This document shows, in pieces, positions 17,629-26,453 of a stretch of DNA of 64,000 nucleotides. Below the pieces are notes generated by a model, which was not told the origin of the DNA, made no database searches, and saw only the letters and a program-made list of their open reading frames with translations. Location of the stretch: NCBI GenBank assembly GCA_014896315.1, contig JADBKP010000005.1, forward strand, positions 62,001-126,000, given 5' to 3'. Source of the DNA: Limnochordales bacterium. GTDB taxonomy: Bacteria; Bacillota; Limnochordia; Limnochordales; DUMU01. The position numbers and the translations under genes were made by a program. Position 1 is the stretch's first letter, and the number at the start of each line of letters is the position of its first letter.

Positions 17629-17923
17629 GGTGCAGCCTTCGTTTGAAGAGTCGCTGGCCAGGTTGGAAAAGATTGTTGAACAACTGGAGACGGGCGAGAA
17701 CTCGCTGGCCGAATCGCTGCAGCTATTTGAAGAGGGTATCAAGCTCGTTCGCCTGTGCAATGAGAGGTTGGCAGCGGCAGAGTTGCGCATCCGGCAGTTA
17801 ACCGAGATGCCTGACGGTACTGTGAGCGCCGTTCCCTTTGCGGTCACGCCGGAGTTGGGCGTTCAGAATCGAGAAGCTTCCACAAGCAGTAAGGATGGAG
17901 GCGGAGAAGGCGTCGATGAGTAG
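17612..17923 (+). CDS. xseB: Exodeoxyribonuclease VII small subunit
   Basis: The small helical subunit of ExoVII. Family signature SFEESLARLEKIVEQLETGE followed by LAESLQLFEEGIKLVRLCNERL. The C-terminal tail of about 35 residues is longer than usual. The start is TTG 17612 (AAGGGAAGGGGG upstream) or GTG 17630; both overlap xseA or directly follow it. The 3' end overlaps ispA. Confidence 0.93.
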   Translation: MPSENEVQPSFEESLARLEKIVEQLETGENSLAESLQLFEEGIKLVRLCNERLAAAELRIRQLTEMPDGTVSAVPFAVTPELGVQNREASTSSKDGGGEGVDE

Positions 17924-18848
17924 GTTGACCGGTCCGGAAGAGCTGCCCGGCTGGGAGGAATTGCGGAAGCTGGTGGACGCGGCGGTGGCGGCGGCGGTGT
18001 GCGCCGAGAACTTCCCTCCCCGCCTCTGGCAGTCGATGCTGTATACGGCAGGTTCGGGAGGGAAGCGACTGCGGGGAAGCCTGGTCCTGGCCAGTTGTGC
18101 GGTGGCAGGAGGAGACTGGCGACGGGCGCTGCCGGCAGCCGTGGCGGTCGAGTTGATCCACGCCTACTCCCTCATCCACGATGATCTCCCGTTAATGGAC
18201 GATGACGACTTTCGCCGCGGTCGGCCTACCAACCATAAGGTTTTCGGACCGGCGGTGGCTCTCCTGGCTGGTGATGCCCTGCAAGCGTATGCTTTTGAGG
18301 TACTGGTCGATCAGGCAAACGGTGCGCCCCCCGAACTGCAGCTGGCCTGGGTGCGGGAGCTGAGCGCGGCGGCGGGGCCCGGGGGGCTTGTGGGCGGGCA
18401 GCTTGTCGACTGGGAGGTAGAAGAGGGGCGCTGGCAACAGCTGGCGGAGGGAGAGCTGGCGGCAGCGGGAATGCTGGAGTATGTCCACCGGCACAAGACG
18501 GCAGCCCTGATCCGGGCGGCGGTACGCATGGGTGGGCTTGCCGCCGGGTTGCGGGAGGAAGACGACGTTCTGGTAAGGCTTGGGGTGTACGGGGCCGAGC
18601 TTGGCCTGGCCTTCCAGATAACAGACGACCTGCTCGACGAGGTGGGCGATCCGGAGGCGACGGGCAAGGAGGTAGGCCGGGACAGGCGGCGGGGAAAGCT
18701 TACGTACGTGGCCCTCTATGGGGTGCCGGTAGCACAAGCGGCGGCCCGCCGGGCAGTTTGGCGGGCGCAGGAGGCCCTAACGCCTTTGGGGGAGCGGGGG
18801 TTACCGCTGGTTCAACTGGCAGAGCAGGTTCTGGCACGTACCCGCTAG
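17916..18848 (+). CDS. ispA: Polyprenyl synthetase (farnesyl/geranylgeranyl diphosphate synthase)
   Basis: Chain-elongating isoprenyl diphosphate synthase. Both aspartate-rich motifs are visible: the first as HDDLPLMDDDDFRRGRPT, the second as FQITDDLLDEVGD, with GGKRLRG near the N-terminus binding IPP. Length is 310 residues from ATG 17916, which has GGAGAAGG upstream and overlaps the xseB stop. It completes the xseA-xseB-ispA cluster. The exact chain length of the product cannot be read from sequence alone. Confidence 0.94.
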   Translation: MSRLTGPEELPGWEELRKLVDAAVAAAVCAENFPPRLWQSMLYTAGSGGKRLRGSLVLASCAVAGGDWRRALPAAVAVELIHAYSLIHDDLPLMDDDDFRRGRPTNHKVFGPAVALLAGDALQAYAFEVLVDQANGAPPELQLAWVRELSAAAGPGGLVGGQLVDWEVEEGRWQQLAEGELAAAGMLEYVHRHKTAALIRAAVRMGGLAAGLREEDDVLVRLGVYGAELGLAFQITDDLLDEVGDPEATGKEVGRDRRRGKLTYVALYGVPVAQAAARRAVWRAQEALTPLGERGLPLVQLAEQVLARTR

Positions 18849-18849
18849 G

Positions 18850-18878
18850 TTGACCGGGGCGGGCAGCCATGGTATAGT
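18850..18878 (+). promoter_or_regulatory. Sigma-A promoter of the OLE-like RNA
   Basis: TTGACC at 18850-18855 and TATAGT at 18873-18878 are separated by 17 bases. The -35 starts right at the end of ispA. The predicted start near 18885 coincides with a perfect 7-bp hairpin (CACAATT/AATTGTG at 18887-18905), as expected for a structured RNA with its own promoter. Confidence 0.8.
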
Positions 18879-18884
18879 AGCACG

Positions 18885-19563
18885 TGCACAATTATCGCAA
18901 TTGTGGCTGATTCAGTATCCTAGTGCGGCAACGCACCGGCGAAGGCGGCCCTAAAAAGCCGTCGCTGGCATACCAATGAAGTCCCTGGCAGTGGCTGGAG
19001 ACGCCCAGTCTCGGGTCGCTGCTGGGGGTTAAGGAGCGGGGGCGATCCGCAACGGCATGCGGGCGTTGACCCCCTCTCCGCGGAGACCCTACGCCGTGGT
19101 CGGGGGCGGGCTTGTCCTGCCTGCTGCCGGCTATGGCCTGGGAATGAACCTGCATCCGGTCGGCGAAAACCGGCTGGGTGCAGTGTAGCCTGCCTTGCGT
19201 GGCCCGGTGGGAAAGAGGTTCCGAGGCTTGTCCCGCAGGCCGGGGACAAGATGCTCGCTGCTCGGCAAAACCGGGTTGCTAAAGAGGCTAGCCGGTGCGG
19301 GGCTGTTTGAGGAAAACTCCTAGGCTGACCCGAATGGGGGTAGGCCGGGATTGCGGTGTGGTCTAAGTGGTAATCCAGCCGCGCTCTGGGCGACCGGGCG
19401 CAGCAGCCGGAAAGGGGAAACCGCCCTGCCGGCGACGGCGGGGAGGGCTGTTGGGAAAACCTGCTGGACCTCAAGCCACAATGTTTACCGGTCCTACTAT
19501 CAGCCAGTCTCGCCCCGCGAGGGGGCGCATTCTTGCACCCGCAAAGCTGCGGGTGCTTTTTTC
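18885..19563 (+). ncRNA. ole: OLE RNA (ornate large extremophilic RNA) candidate
   Basis: An 840-bp gap between ispA and the next gene contains no credible protein. It is bounded by a sigma-A promoter and a perfect intrinsic terminator, giving a transcript of about 680 nt. It holds many GC-rich inverted repeats, for example a 7-bp stem at 18887-18905 and GTGCG-GCAA-CGCAC, a GNRA tetraloop hairpin, at 18923-18936. The order ispA, long RNA, small membrane protein, dxs is the published context of OLE RNA, a roughly 600-nt RNA of anaerobic and extremophilic Firmicutes that binds the membrane protein OapA. Assignment rests on context, size and structure; no covariance search was run. Confidence 0.85.
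19535..19562 (+). terminator. Intrinsic terminator of the OLE-like RNA
   Basis: GCACCCGCA and TGCGGGTGC form a perfect 9-bp stem with a four-base loop (AAGC), followed by six T residues. It defines the 3' end of the long RNA and separates it from oapA. Confidence 0.93.
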
Positions 19564-19617
19564 ACCAGGCATACCTGCCAGGCTTGCACAGTAACAGGAT
19601 CGGCCCGGATCAGACCA

Positions 19618-19640
19618 GATCGGATCGGATCGGATCGGAT
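19618..19640 (+). repeat. Short tandem repeat of GATCG
   Basis: Four complete copies of GATCG plus a partial fifth lie between the RNA terminator and oapA, with further GGATC-like units just upstream (19598-19612). The tract sits about 50 bases before the oapA start. It could be slippage-prone; no function can be read from it. Confidence 0.85.
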
Positions 19641-19687
19641 TGAGCTGTTCTCTTTTTGCTGCCTGGGAGTGAGGAAGGGTACCGGAA

Positions 19688-20269
19688 GTGGTTAAACGTT
19701 TTCTGGTAGTGGGAGGACTGGTGTTTCTGGCCTCGCTGCTTCTCACAGGGTTCACCCAGGAGGCAGCTGCAGCGGTGCCGCCCTTGCCCGCCGCTTCGCT
19801 TCTGATTCTGGTGATCGCCAGTGGCATCTTCTTCGATGTCATAGGGGTGGCGGCTGCTGCCGCTTCCGAAAAAGATCTGCACGCTCTGGCGGCGGACCGG
19901 GTCCCGGGTGCGGTTCAGGCGATCCGGCTGGTACGGAGGCGGGACCTGGTAGCGACGGTGACTTGCGATATGATCGGTGATATCCTGGGAACCATAGGAG
20001 GAGCTATGGGGGCTACTCTCGCGGCCCAGTTATCCCTGCCGGGGGTCCTGCAGGAGACGGTGGTTCGCTCGGCCTTAATCGTTGCGGCCACGGCGGGGCT
20101 TACGGTGGGCGGAAAGGCCGGGTTTAAGCAAGTAGCCTTACGTTATAATCAGGATATTGTGTTGCTACTGGGCAGAGTTCTCGCCCTGGTGGAAAGTGTG
20201 GTCGGCCGGTCGCTCTTGAATGATAGAAGGGCCGGTCGCCGGATCCGGCGACGAGCGAGGAGGCGGTAG
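19688..20269 (+). CDS. oapA: OLE-associated membrane protein OapA (DUF21/CNNM-like)
   Basis: A 193-residue membrane protein with four or five hydrophobic segments. After an N-terminal signal-anchor-like helix come a helix with GIFFDVIGVAAAAAS, the soluble stretch LHALAADRVPGAVQAIRLVRR, and helices starting DLVATVTCDMIGDILG and VVRSALIVAATAGLTV. The pattern recalls the DUF21 domain of CNNM/CorC magnesium transporters. OapA binds OLE RNA at the membrane in Bacillus halodurans. The C-terminus is strongly basic (RRAGRRIRRRARRR), fitting RNA contact. GTG 19688 follows GAGGAAGGG. The dxs gene starts one base after its stop. Confidence 0.87.
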   Translation: MVKRFLVVGGLVFLASLLLTGFTQEAAAAVPPLPAASLLILVIASGIFFDVIGVAAAAASEKDLHALAADRVPGAVQAIRLVRRRDLVATVTCDMIGDILGTIGGAMGATLAAQLSLPGVLQETVVRSALIVAATAGLTVGGKAGFKQVALRYNQDIVLLLGRVLALVESVVGRSLLNDRRAGRRIRRRARRR

Positions 20270-20270
20270 G

Positions 20271-22208
20271 GTGCGGCTCCTTGATCAGATTGATTCCCCG
20301 GGGGACCTGCGCCGGCTTTCCCGGACGCAGCTCCAGCAGCTCGCACAGGAGCTGCGCGAGGAGATCATCAACATTGTCTCTACCAACGGGGGACACCTTG
20401 CGCCCAACCTTGGTGTCATCGAACTGACGCTGGCGCTGCATACCGAGCTGGATACCCCCCGAGACAAGCTGATCTGGGATGTGGGACACCAGACCTATGC
20501 CCACAAGTTGCTTACCGGAAGGAAAGATCGGTTCGCCACCCTCCGGAAACAGGGAGGGCTTAGCGGGTATCCGCGCCGGGATGAAAGTCCGTACGATCCC
20601 TTTGGCGCGGGGCACGCGAGCACCTCTATCTCGGCCGCGCTCGGCCTGGCGGTGGCCAGGGATCAACTGGGGGAGAAATACCGGGTCGTGGCGGTGATAG
20701 GCGATGGTGCCCTCACCGGTGGCATGGCCTACGAGGCCCTCAACCATGCCGGACAACTGCGGACGCAGCTCCTTGTCGTTCTCAACGACAATGAGATGTC
20801 CATCTCCCGGAACGTCGGGGCAATAGCCCACTATCTAAACCGGTTGCGCCTCGAGCCCGGCTACAACCGGGCCAAGACAGACCTCAAGGCCCTGGCCGAA
20901 CGTCTGCCGGGCGGCCGGCGGGCATTTGACCTTGCCTCGCGGGTTAAGGACTCGGTCAAGTACATGCTGCTGCCGGGCGCTCTCTTCGAAGAGCTCGGCT
21001 TCGCCTACTTCGGGCCGCTGGACGGCCACAACATCGAGGAGTTGCGGCAGGCGCTCCGCTATGTGCTCAAGCTTAATGAACCCGTGTTGCTGCACGTGAT
21101 CACCCAGAAAGGTAAGGGATACCGTCCCGCCGAGACAGATCCCGCCCGTTATCATGGAACGGCGGCTTTTGACCGTTCAACCGGTCGGGCGACCGCCCAA
21201 CCCGCCGGGCCTTCCTACTCGGCAGTCTTTGCCGACACTCTTATCCAGCTGGCTGCGGAGGACTCCCGCATTGTCGCCATCACGGCCGCCATGCCGGAGG
21301 GCACAGGCCTGGACCGCTTCGCCAGGGTCTATCCCAACCGCTTCTTTGACGTGGGTATCGCTGAACAGCATGCAGTCACCTTTGCTGCCGGTCTGGCTGC
21401 GGGCGGCCTGCGACCGGTGGTGGCCATTTACTCTACCTTTCTTCAGCGAGCCTACGACCAGATCATTCATGATGTCTGTCTGCAGCGTTTGCCGGTTGTC
21501 TTTGCCATCGACCGCGCCGGGCTGGTCGGAGAGGACGGTGCTACCCACCAGGGGGTATTCGATCTGGCCTTCCTGCGGGCGATACCAAATCTCATCCTGG
21601 CTGCTCCCCGCGATGCCGAAGAGCTGCGCCAGCTCCTGCGCACCGCCTTGGAAGCCGACGGGCCCTTTGCTATCCGCTACCCACGGGGAACGGCGCTCTG
21701 GCGCAGGGGCGAGGTGCCTTCCCCGGAAGTCCTTGCCCAGCCGATCGAGCCGCTGGTGGTGGGTCGCGGTGAGGTCCTGGCCGAGGGTTCACGGGTGGCT
21801 CTGGTCGCATACGGAGCGATGGTGGAGCCGGCATGGCAAGCGGCAGCGTTGCTGCGGCAGACAGGAGTTACGGCCACGGTGGTCAATGCTCGTTTTCTCA
21901 AACCGCTAGACGAGACCCTGCTCCTGCGGATTGGTCGCGCCCATTCCCTTGTGGTCACCATCGAGGAAGGAGTACTAGCCGGAGGGTTTGGCAGTGCCGT
22001 CCTGGAGTTGTTCTCCAGTCACGGCCTGCAGGTGCCGGTATTGCGGCTCGGAGTGCCGGACCGTTTTATCGAACACGCCTCTCAGGCTGAGCAACGGGAG
22101 GCGCTGGGATTGAGTGCCACCGCCATCGCAGCGGCGGTACGGGAGCAGCTGGCAGCGGGCGATACTGCGGAGATCCTGCCGCCGCGATTGGTGTCGGTCG
22201 TGCACTGA
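20271..22208 (+). CDS. dxs: 1-deoxy-D-xylulose-5-phosphate synthase
   Basis: Thiamine-diphosphate enzyme starting the MEP isoprenoid pathway from pyruvate and glyceraldehyde-3-phosphate. Visible blocks are [33 protein letters not shown], the ThDP motif [15 protein letters not shown] through [17 protein letters not shown]-type [12 protein letters not shown], and the transketolase-like centre [22 protein letters not shown] 20271 has GAGGAGG upstream. The 645-residue length is normal. It shares a cluster with ispA, linking both genes to isoprenoid synthesis. Confidence 0.97.
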   Translation: MRLLDQIDSPGDLRRLSRTQLQQLAQELREEIINIVSTNGGHLAPNLGVIELTLALHTELDTPRDKLIWDVGHQTYAHKLLTGRKDRFATLRKQGGLSGYPRRDESPYDPFGAGHASTSISAALGLAVARDQLGEKYRVVAVIGDGALTGGMAYEALNHAGQLRTQLLVVLNDNEMSISRNVGAIAHYLNRLRLEPGYNRAKTDLKALAERLPGGRRAFDLASRVKDSVKYMLLPGALFEELGFAYFGPLDGHNIEELRQALRYVLKLNEPVLLHVITQKGKGYRPAETDPARYHGTAAFDRSTGRATAQPAGPSYSAVFADTLIQLAAEDSRIVAITAAMPEGTGLDRFARVYPNRFFDVGIAEQHAVTFAAGLAAGGLRPVVAIYSTFLQRAYDQIIHDVCLQRLPVVFAIDRAGLVGEDGATHQGVFDLAFLRAIPNLILAAPRDAEELRQLLRTALEADGPFAIRYPRGTALWRRGEVPSPEVLAQPIEPLVVGRGEVLAEGSRVALVAYGAMVEPAWQAAALLRQTGVTATVVNARFLKPLDETLLLRIGRAHSLVVTIEEGVLAGGFGSAVLELFSSHGLQVPVLRLGVPDRFIEHASQAEQREALGLSATAIAAAVREQLAAGDTAEILPPRLVSVVH

Positions 22209-22215
22209 GACGGCG

Positions 22216-23046
22216 ATGAACGCGGAGAAGAAACGCCTGGACGTGGCTTTAGTGGAAGCCGGGTTGCTCCCGAGCCGCGAGGCGGCCCGGAGGCTGATTC
22301 TGGCGGGTCAGGTGCGTGTGGACGGCCGGATCGTGGACAAGCCGGGGACGAAAGTCGCTCCGGACAGCCACCTGGAGGTAGTCGGGCCGACCAATCCTTA
22401 TGTGAGCCGCGGCGGCCTGAAACTTGCGGCCGCCCTGGCCGCCTTCCCGGTGCAGGTCGCCGGGGCGGTGGCCCTTGACGTAGGCGCCTCTACCGGCGGT
22501 TTCACGGACTGCCTGTTGCAGCATGGAGCTCGCCTGGTTTACGCCGTTGATGTTGGCTGGGGCCAACTTGCCTGGAAGCTACGCCAGGACCCGCGGGTGC
22601 GGGTGCTTGAACGGACTAACATTCGCTACCTCAAGCCGGAGGCCCTTGGCGGCGAGAGACCGACGCTGGCCACCATCGATGTCAGTTTTATCTCCCTGCG
22701 GTTGGTTTTGCCTGCAGTTTACGGGCTGGTGTTGCCGGGAAGCGCCGTGATTCCCCTTATAAAGCCCCAGTTTGAGGCAGGACGAGGGCAAGTGGGGAAG
22801 AAAGGAGTAGTACGGGATCCGCAGGTGCATCGGGAGGTCCTGTTAAAAGTTGGGGACTTCGCCCGTGAGTCCGGCTTCCTGCTGCGTGGGCTGATCGCTT
22901 CGCCGATCTTGGGACCGGAAGGGAACCGGGAGTTTCTGGCCTGGTTCGAAACAGTGTCGCCCGCGGCTGAGTCCCCGGAGGGCGGCTTGACGCGGGAGGA
23001 GTGGTGTGAATTGACTGAGCGGGTGGTGGGTGAAGGTGGGGAGTAA
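22216..23046 (+). CDS. tlyA: TlyA family rRNA 2'-O-methyltransferase
   Basis: An N-terminal S4 RNA-binding domain ([30 protein letters not shown]) is followed by an FtsJ-like SAM methyltransferase domain ([18 protein letters not shown], then [13 protein letters not shown] and [10 protein letters not shown]). TlyA proteins 2'-O-methylate rRNA; some were named hemolysins. ATG 22216 has only a weak ribosome-binding site. The gene lies between dxs and nadK as in many Firmicutes and overlaps nadK by 17 bp. Confidence 0.94.
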   Translation: MNAEKKRLDVALVEAGLLPSREAARRLILAGQVRVDGRIVDKPGTKVAPDSHLEVVGPTNPYVSRGGLKLAAALAAFPVQVAGAVALDVGASTGGFTDCLLQHGARLVYAVDVGWGQLAWKLRQDPRVRVLERTNIRYLKPEALGGERPTLATIDVSFISLRLVLPAVYGLVLPGSAVIPLIKPQFEAGRGQVGKKGVVRDPQVHREVLLKVGDFARESGFLLRGLIASPILGPEGNREFLAWFETVSPAAESPEGGLTREEWCELTERVVGEGGE

Positions 23047-23920
23047 TCCCATCACGCGCGTGGGGATCTGGCCCCACCCGCAGAAGCATGAGGCGCTCCG
23101 GCTCGCCCGAGAACTGATCTTGCAGCTGCAGGCGAGAGGAGTTGCCGTCTGGCTCACCGAAGAGGGACGAGCGCGTCTTACCGGTGTAGACGTGCAAGGG
23201 GTTTGCGAACCGCAGGATATAGGCAAGCAGGTCGAGTTGCTGGTGGTGCTGGGGGGAGACGGTGCGCTGCTTTCGGCCGCGCGTGCCGTGGCCCGTCAGG
23301 AGGTGCCGTTGCTCGGGGTCAATGTCGGCCATCTCGGGTTTCTGACCGAGCTGGAGAGCGGGGATGTCGAGGGGGCCCTGGAAAGGCTCCTTGCCGGTGA
23401 TTTCCGGCTGGACAGCCGCCTGATGTTGCACTCGCGGGTCGAACGCCAGGGCAAGATCGTAGCCGAGCACCTGGCCCTCAATGATGTGGTGATCACACGG
23501 ACCACCTTCGCCAGAATGATCCGCCTGCGGACTTTTGTGGGCGGGGAATTTGTGGTGGAGTACATGGCTGATGGGATGATCGTGGCGACGCCGACCGGTT
23601 CAACAGCGTACTCGCTCTCCGCAGGGGGGCCGATAGTCAGCCCGGACGTGGAGGCAATGGTGATCACAGCCATCTGCCCACACACGCTGGCTGCCCGTTC
23701 ACTGGTCGTCCCGCCTCGGGAAGAGATAGTCATCGAATTGGCCGGGCGCGACGAGGGGATGCAGCTGACTGTTGACGGTCAGGAGGGAGTGGCGCTGAGG
23801 AACACGGACCGGTTGCTGGTAGAGGTTGCTCCTTACCGGACCCGGCTCGTACGTCTGCACACCCGCAGCTTCTATACTCTGTTGCAAAGCCGGCTGCGCC
23901 GTCAGCCTGGAGAATGGTAG
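23030..23920 (+). CDS. nadK: NAD kinase
   Basis: Phosphorylates NAD to NADP. The catalytic GGDG motif is in [14 protein letters not shown], followed by [10 protein letters not shown], the NE/D-type motif [10 protein letters not shown] and [17 protein letters not shown], the conserved block of the second domain. Length is 296 residues from GTG 23030; GTG 23036 is an alternative. It overlaps tlyA and is followed by argR. Confidence 0.96.
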   Translation: MKVGSNPITRVGIWPHPQKHEALRLARELILQLQARGVAVWLTEEGRARLTGVDVQGVCEPQDIGKQVELLVVLGGDGALLSAARAVARQEVPLLGVNVGHLGFLTELESGDVEGALERLLAGDFRLDSRLMLHSRVERQGKIVAEHLALNDVVITRTTFARMIRLRTFVGGEFVVEYMADGMIVATPTGSTAYSLSAGGPIVSPDVEAMVITAICPHTLAARSLVVPPREEIVIELAGRDEGMQLTVDGQEGVALRNTDRLLVEVAPYRTRLVRLHTRSFYTLLQSRLRRQPGEW

Positions 23921-23947
23921 CGGCCCTGGAAGGAGGCGGCAGAAAGC

Positions 23948-24439
23948 ATGACTAAGGAAAGGCGGCAGGCGGCCATTCTACGGCTGATTCGCACCCACCG
24001 TGTCGAGACGCAGGAAGAATTGGTGGAACTTTTGGAAAAGGAAGGTATTCCCGCCACCCAGGCCACAGTTTCCCGTGACATTAAGGAACTGCGCTTGATA
24101 AAGGTGAAAGCAGGAGATGGTAACTCTTACTATGCAGTAGCTCCCAACACGAGTGCCGGTGACCTGGTGCAGCGGGCGCGCCGGGCCTTCCAGGATTATG
24201 TAATCCATATGGATTGGACTGGTAACCTTGTGGTGCTGCGCTGCCTCTCCGGGACGGCTTCCACCATCTCCCAGCTCCTAGACGACCTGAAATGGGATGA
24301 AGTGACGGCTACTCTGGCGGGAGATGACACGGTGCTGGTAATAGTGAAGCGGCCGGAAGAGGAAGGTGCATTGCCCGAGTGGGAGCCACTGCGGACCGTG
24401 TACAGGCGACTGCAGGAGCTGCGTGAACCTACCGCTTAA
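23948..24439 (+). CDS. argR: Arginine repressor / AhrC
   Basis: Arginine-dependent regulator of arginine metabolism. It has an N-terminal winged helix (ILRLIRTHRVETQEELVELL, then ATQATVSRDIKELRLIKV) and a C-terminal oligomerisation and arginine-binding domain, including CLSGTASTISQLLDD and LAGDDTVLVIVK. ATG 23948 has AAGGAGG upstream. The place between nadK and recN is conserved in Firmicutes. The tail is slightly longer than usual. Confidence 0.96.
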   Translation: MTKERRQAAILRLIRTHRVETQEELVELLEKEGIPATQATVSRDIKELRLIKVKAGDGNSYYAVAPNTSAGDLVQRARRAFQDYVIHMDWTGNLVVLRCLSGTASTISQLLDDLKWDEVTATLAGDDTVLVIVKRPEEEGALPEWEPLRTVYRRLQELREPTA

Positions 24440-24525
24440 GCCCGGCGGTTTCGGATCTCAAACCCGGAGCACGGACCCGGCACCGGTTGATATCGCCAGG
24501 CTCGCCGGGGTAGGTGGTGAGATGG

Positions 24526-26319
24526 GTGTTGACCGAACTTCATATCCGCAATTTTGCTCTTATCGAAGAAGTTTCCCTGAATTTCGGTCCGGGACTGACG
24601 GTGCTGACCGGTGAGACTGGTGCTGGCAAGTCCATCATCGTCGATGCTCTGCTGCTTGCCCTGGGAGGCCGGGGAGGCAGCGAGCAGATTCGCGAGGGTG
24701 CTTCGGCCTTGCTGGTAGAGGCGGTTTTCGACCTGAGCCGGGCGATACCCGAAGAAGCCCTGGACGGCCAGATCCCGCCCACCGGTTTGGCGGCCTGCTG
24801 GCGGCTCCTCTCCGATCTGGACCTGCTGGATGCCGATGACCCCGAGACGGTGGTTCTCGCCCGGGAAATCTTGGCGTCGGGCCGCAGCCGCTGCCGGATC
24901 AACGGTCGGCTTGTGCCGCTCCGGGTGCTCGGCCAGATCGGAGCGACCCTGGTGGAGTGGTTGGGACAGCACGAGCACCAGTCACTGCTGCAGCATGAAG
25001 TGCAGCGGGCGCTGCTGGACCGTTTTGGCGGCGAAGAGCTGCTGGCAGAGGCCAGGACCGTCTACCGGCTCTACCAGGAACTATCCCGAGCAGCAGAGGA
25101 ACTCAACCGGCTGCAGATGGCCGAAGCAGCACGGGAGCGGGAGCTGGACCGGCTCCGCTACGAGATGGGTGAGATCGATGCGGCTGGCCTGCGAGAGGGC
25201 GAAGATGAGGAACTGCTGCGCGAGGAGAAGAGGCTGCAGCATGCCGCCCGTTTGCTGGAGGCCGCCAACCGAGCCTACGCGTTGATTTACGAAGGTGGCG
25301 AGGGTGGACGCGAGGCCGCTCCTGCCTCTGATGCCTTGAGTCTGGTAGGTCAGGCAGTTTCGCTGCTGGAGACGGCTTCCAGACTGGACGGTGAGGTCAG
25401 GCCGGTTCTCCAGCTTCTGCAATCCGTCGAAGAAGGTCTGACCGAAGCCGCTTCTGCCCTGCGCCGTTATCGCGAGGGGCTGAGTACCGACCCGGAACGG
25501 CTTGAGCTGGTGACGTCCCGTCTCGATCTGATCCGGCGTCTCGGTCGCAAATATGGTAATGGCGTGGCTGCCATACTCAACTATCGCCGGGAGATTGAGG
25601 CCCGGATCGCCGAACTTGAGCGGAGTGCGGCGCGGGTGGAAGAACTCGGCCAACAGGTGGCCAGGTTACAAGAGGCTCTGGTGCAGGCAGCGGCGCGGCT
25701 CACCGCTTTACGGCAGCGGGCGGCGGCACGGCTGTCCGCAGAACTTCCTGCCAAGCTGAGCAAGGTAGCGTTGGAGCAGGCCCGCTTTGAGGTACGTCTC
25801 TTGCCGCTGGAGAAGGCGCCTTCACCGGCGGTGGGAGTGCCCGTCGGGCCATACGGGGCGGAACAGGTCGAATTCCGCTTCTCAGCCAACCCGGGCATAT
25901 CTCCAGAGCCGCTGGCGAAGGTTGCCTCCGGGGGAGAGCTCTCCCGGGTGAGCCTGGCGCTCAAGACCATCCTGGCTGCCGCCGATGCCACACCGGTGCT
26001 GGTCTTCGACGAGGTGGAAGCGGGGGTGGGCGGGCGGACGGTGCTGCGGCTGGCCGAGGTTCTGATCGAACTGGCCCGTCACCACCAGGTGCTCTGTATC
26101 ACTCATGCCCCGATAGTGGCTGCCCAGGCGCAGGCTCAGTGGGTTGTGGAGAAGGTGGTCAGCGATGGGCGAACGCACGTCCGCGTGCGGCAGGTAGAGG
26201 GAGAGGAGCGGTTGCGCGAGATCGCCCGCATGCTGGGCGGTGATGCCGATGCCGCTGTGGTCCGTGAGTATGCCCGTCGGTTGCTGGGCCATCAGGAGGC
26301 GAGTGCGGCTACCCAGTAG
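24526..26319 (+). CDS. recN: DNA repair protein RecN
   Basis: SMC-like ATPase acting early in double-strand break repair. The N-terminus LTELHIRNFALIEEVSL is canonical and sets the start at GTG 24526. Walker A is TGETGAGKSIIVDA, a long coiled coil spans roughly residues 160-370, and the C-terminal part has the ABC signature ASGGELSRVSLALK and Walker B PVLVFDEVEAGVGG. The 597-residue length is slightly above typical. Confidence 0.96.
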   Translation: MLTELHIRNFALIEEVSLNFGPGLTVLTGETGAGKSIIVDALLLALGGRGGSEQIREGASALLVEAVFDLSRAIPEEALDGQIPPTGLAACWRLLSDLDLLDADDPETVVLAREILASGRSRCRINGRLVPLRVLGQIGATLVEWLGQHEHQSLLQHEVQRALLDRFGGEELLAEARTVYRLYQELSRAAEELNRLQMAEAARERELDRLRYEMGEIDAAGLREGEDEELLREEKRLQHAARLLEAANRAYALIYEGGEGGREAAPASDALSLVGQAVSLLETASRLDGEVRPVLQLLQSVEEGLTEAASALRRYREGLSTDPERLELVTSRLDLIRRLGRKYGNGVAAILNYRREIEARIAELERSAARVEELGQQVARLQEALVQAAARLTALRQRAAARLSAELPAKLSKVALEQARFEVRLLPLEKAPSPAVGVPVGPYGAEQVEFRFSANPGISPEPLAKVASGGELSRVSLALKTILAAADATPVLVFDEVEAGVGGRTVLRLAEVLIELARHHQVLCITHAPIVAAQAQAQWVVEKVVSDGRTHVRVRQVEGEERLREIARMLGGDADAAVVREYARRLLGHQEASAATQ

Positions 26320-26453
26320 GAAGGACGCAAGGGCGAGGAAACTCGCCGCTCCGGCCAAAAATAGCTGGTAAACCCTGCCCATAATCCGCAGCGCCGCCGG
26401 ACATGCTACTGCTCGAATCAGGCCGCCCGGAGGGCGGTGAGAGGAGGGCGGGC

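Noticed and set aside
18892-19474. Minus-strand open frames within the OLE-like RNA
   Set aside because: They have no conserved protein features and lie in a region with promoter, hairpins and terminator on the plus strand.
19598-19640. CRISPR-like or transposon end at the GATCG tract
   Set aside because: The unit is five bases with no spacers, no target-site duplication and no transposase or cas gene nearby.
26331-26346. GGCGAG-GAAA-CTCGCC hairpin after recN as terminator
   Set aside because: The stem is good but is followed by GC-rich sequence with no T run, so termination is not supported.
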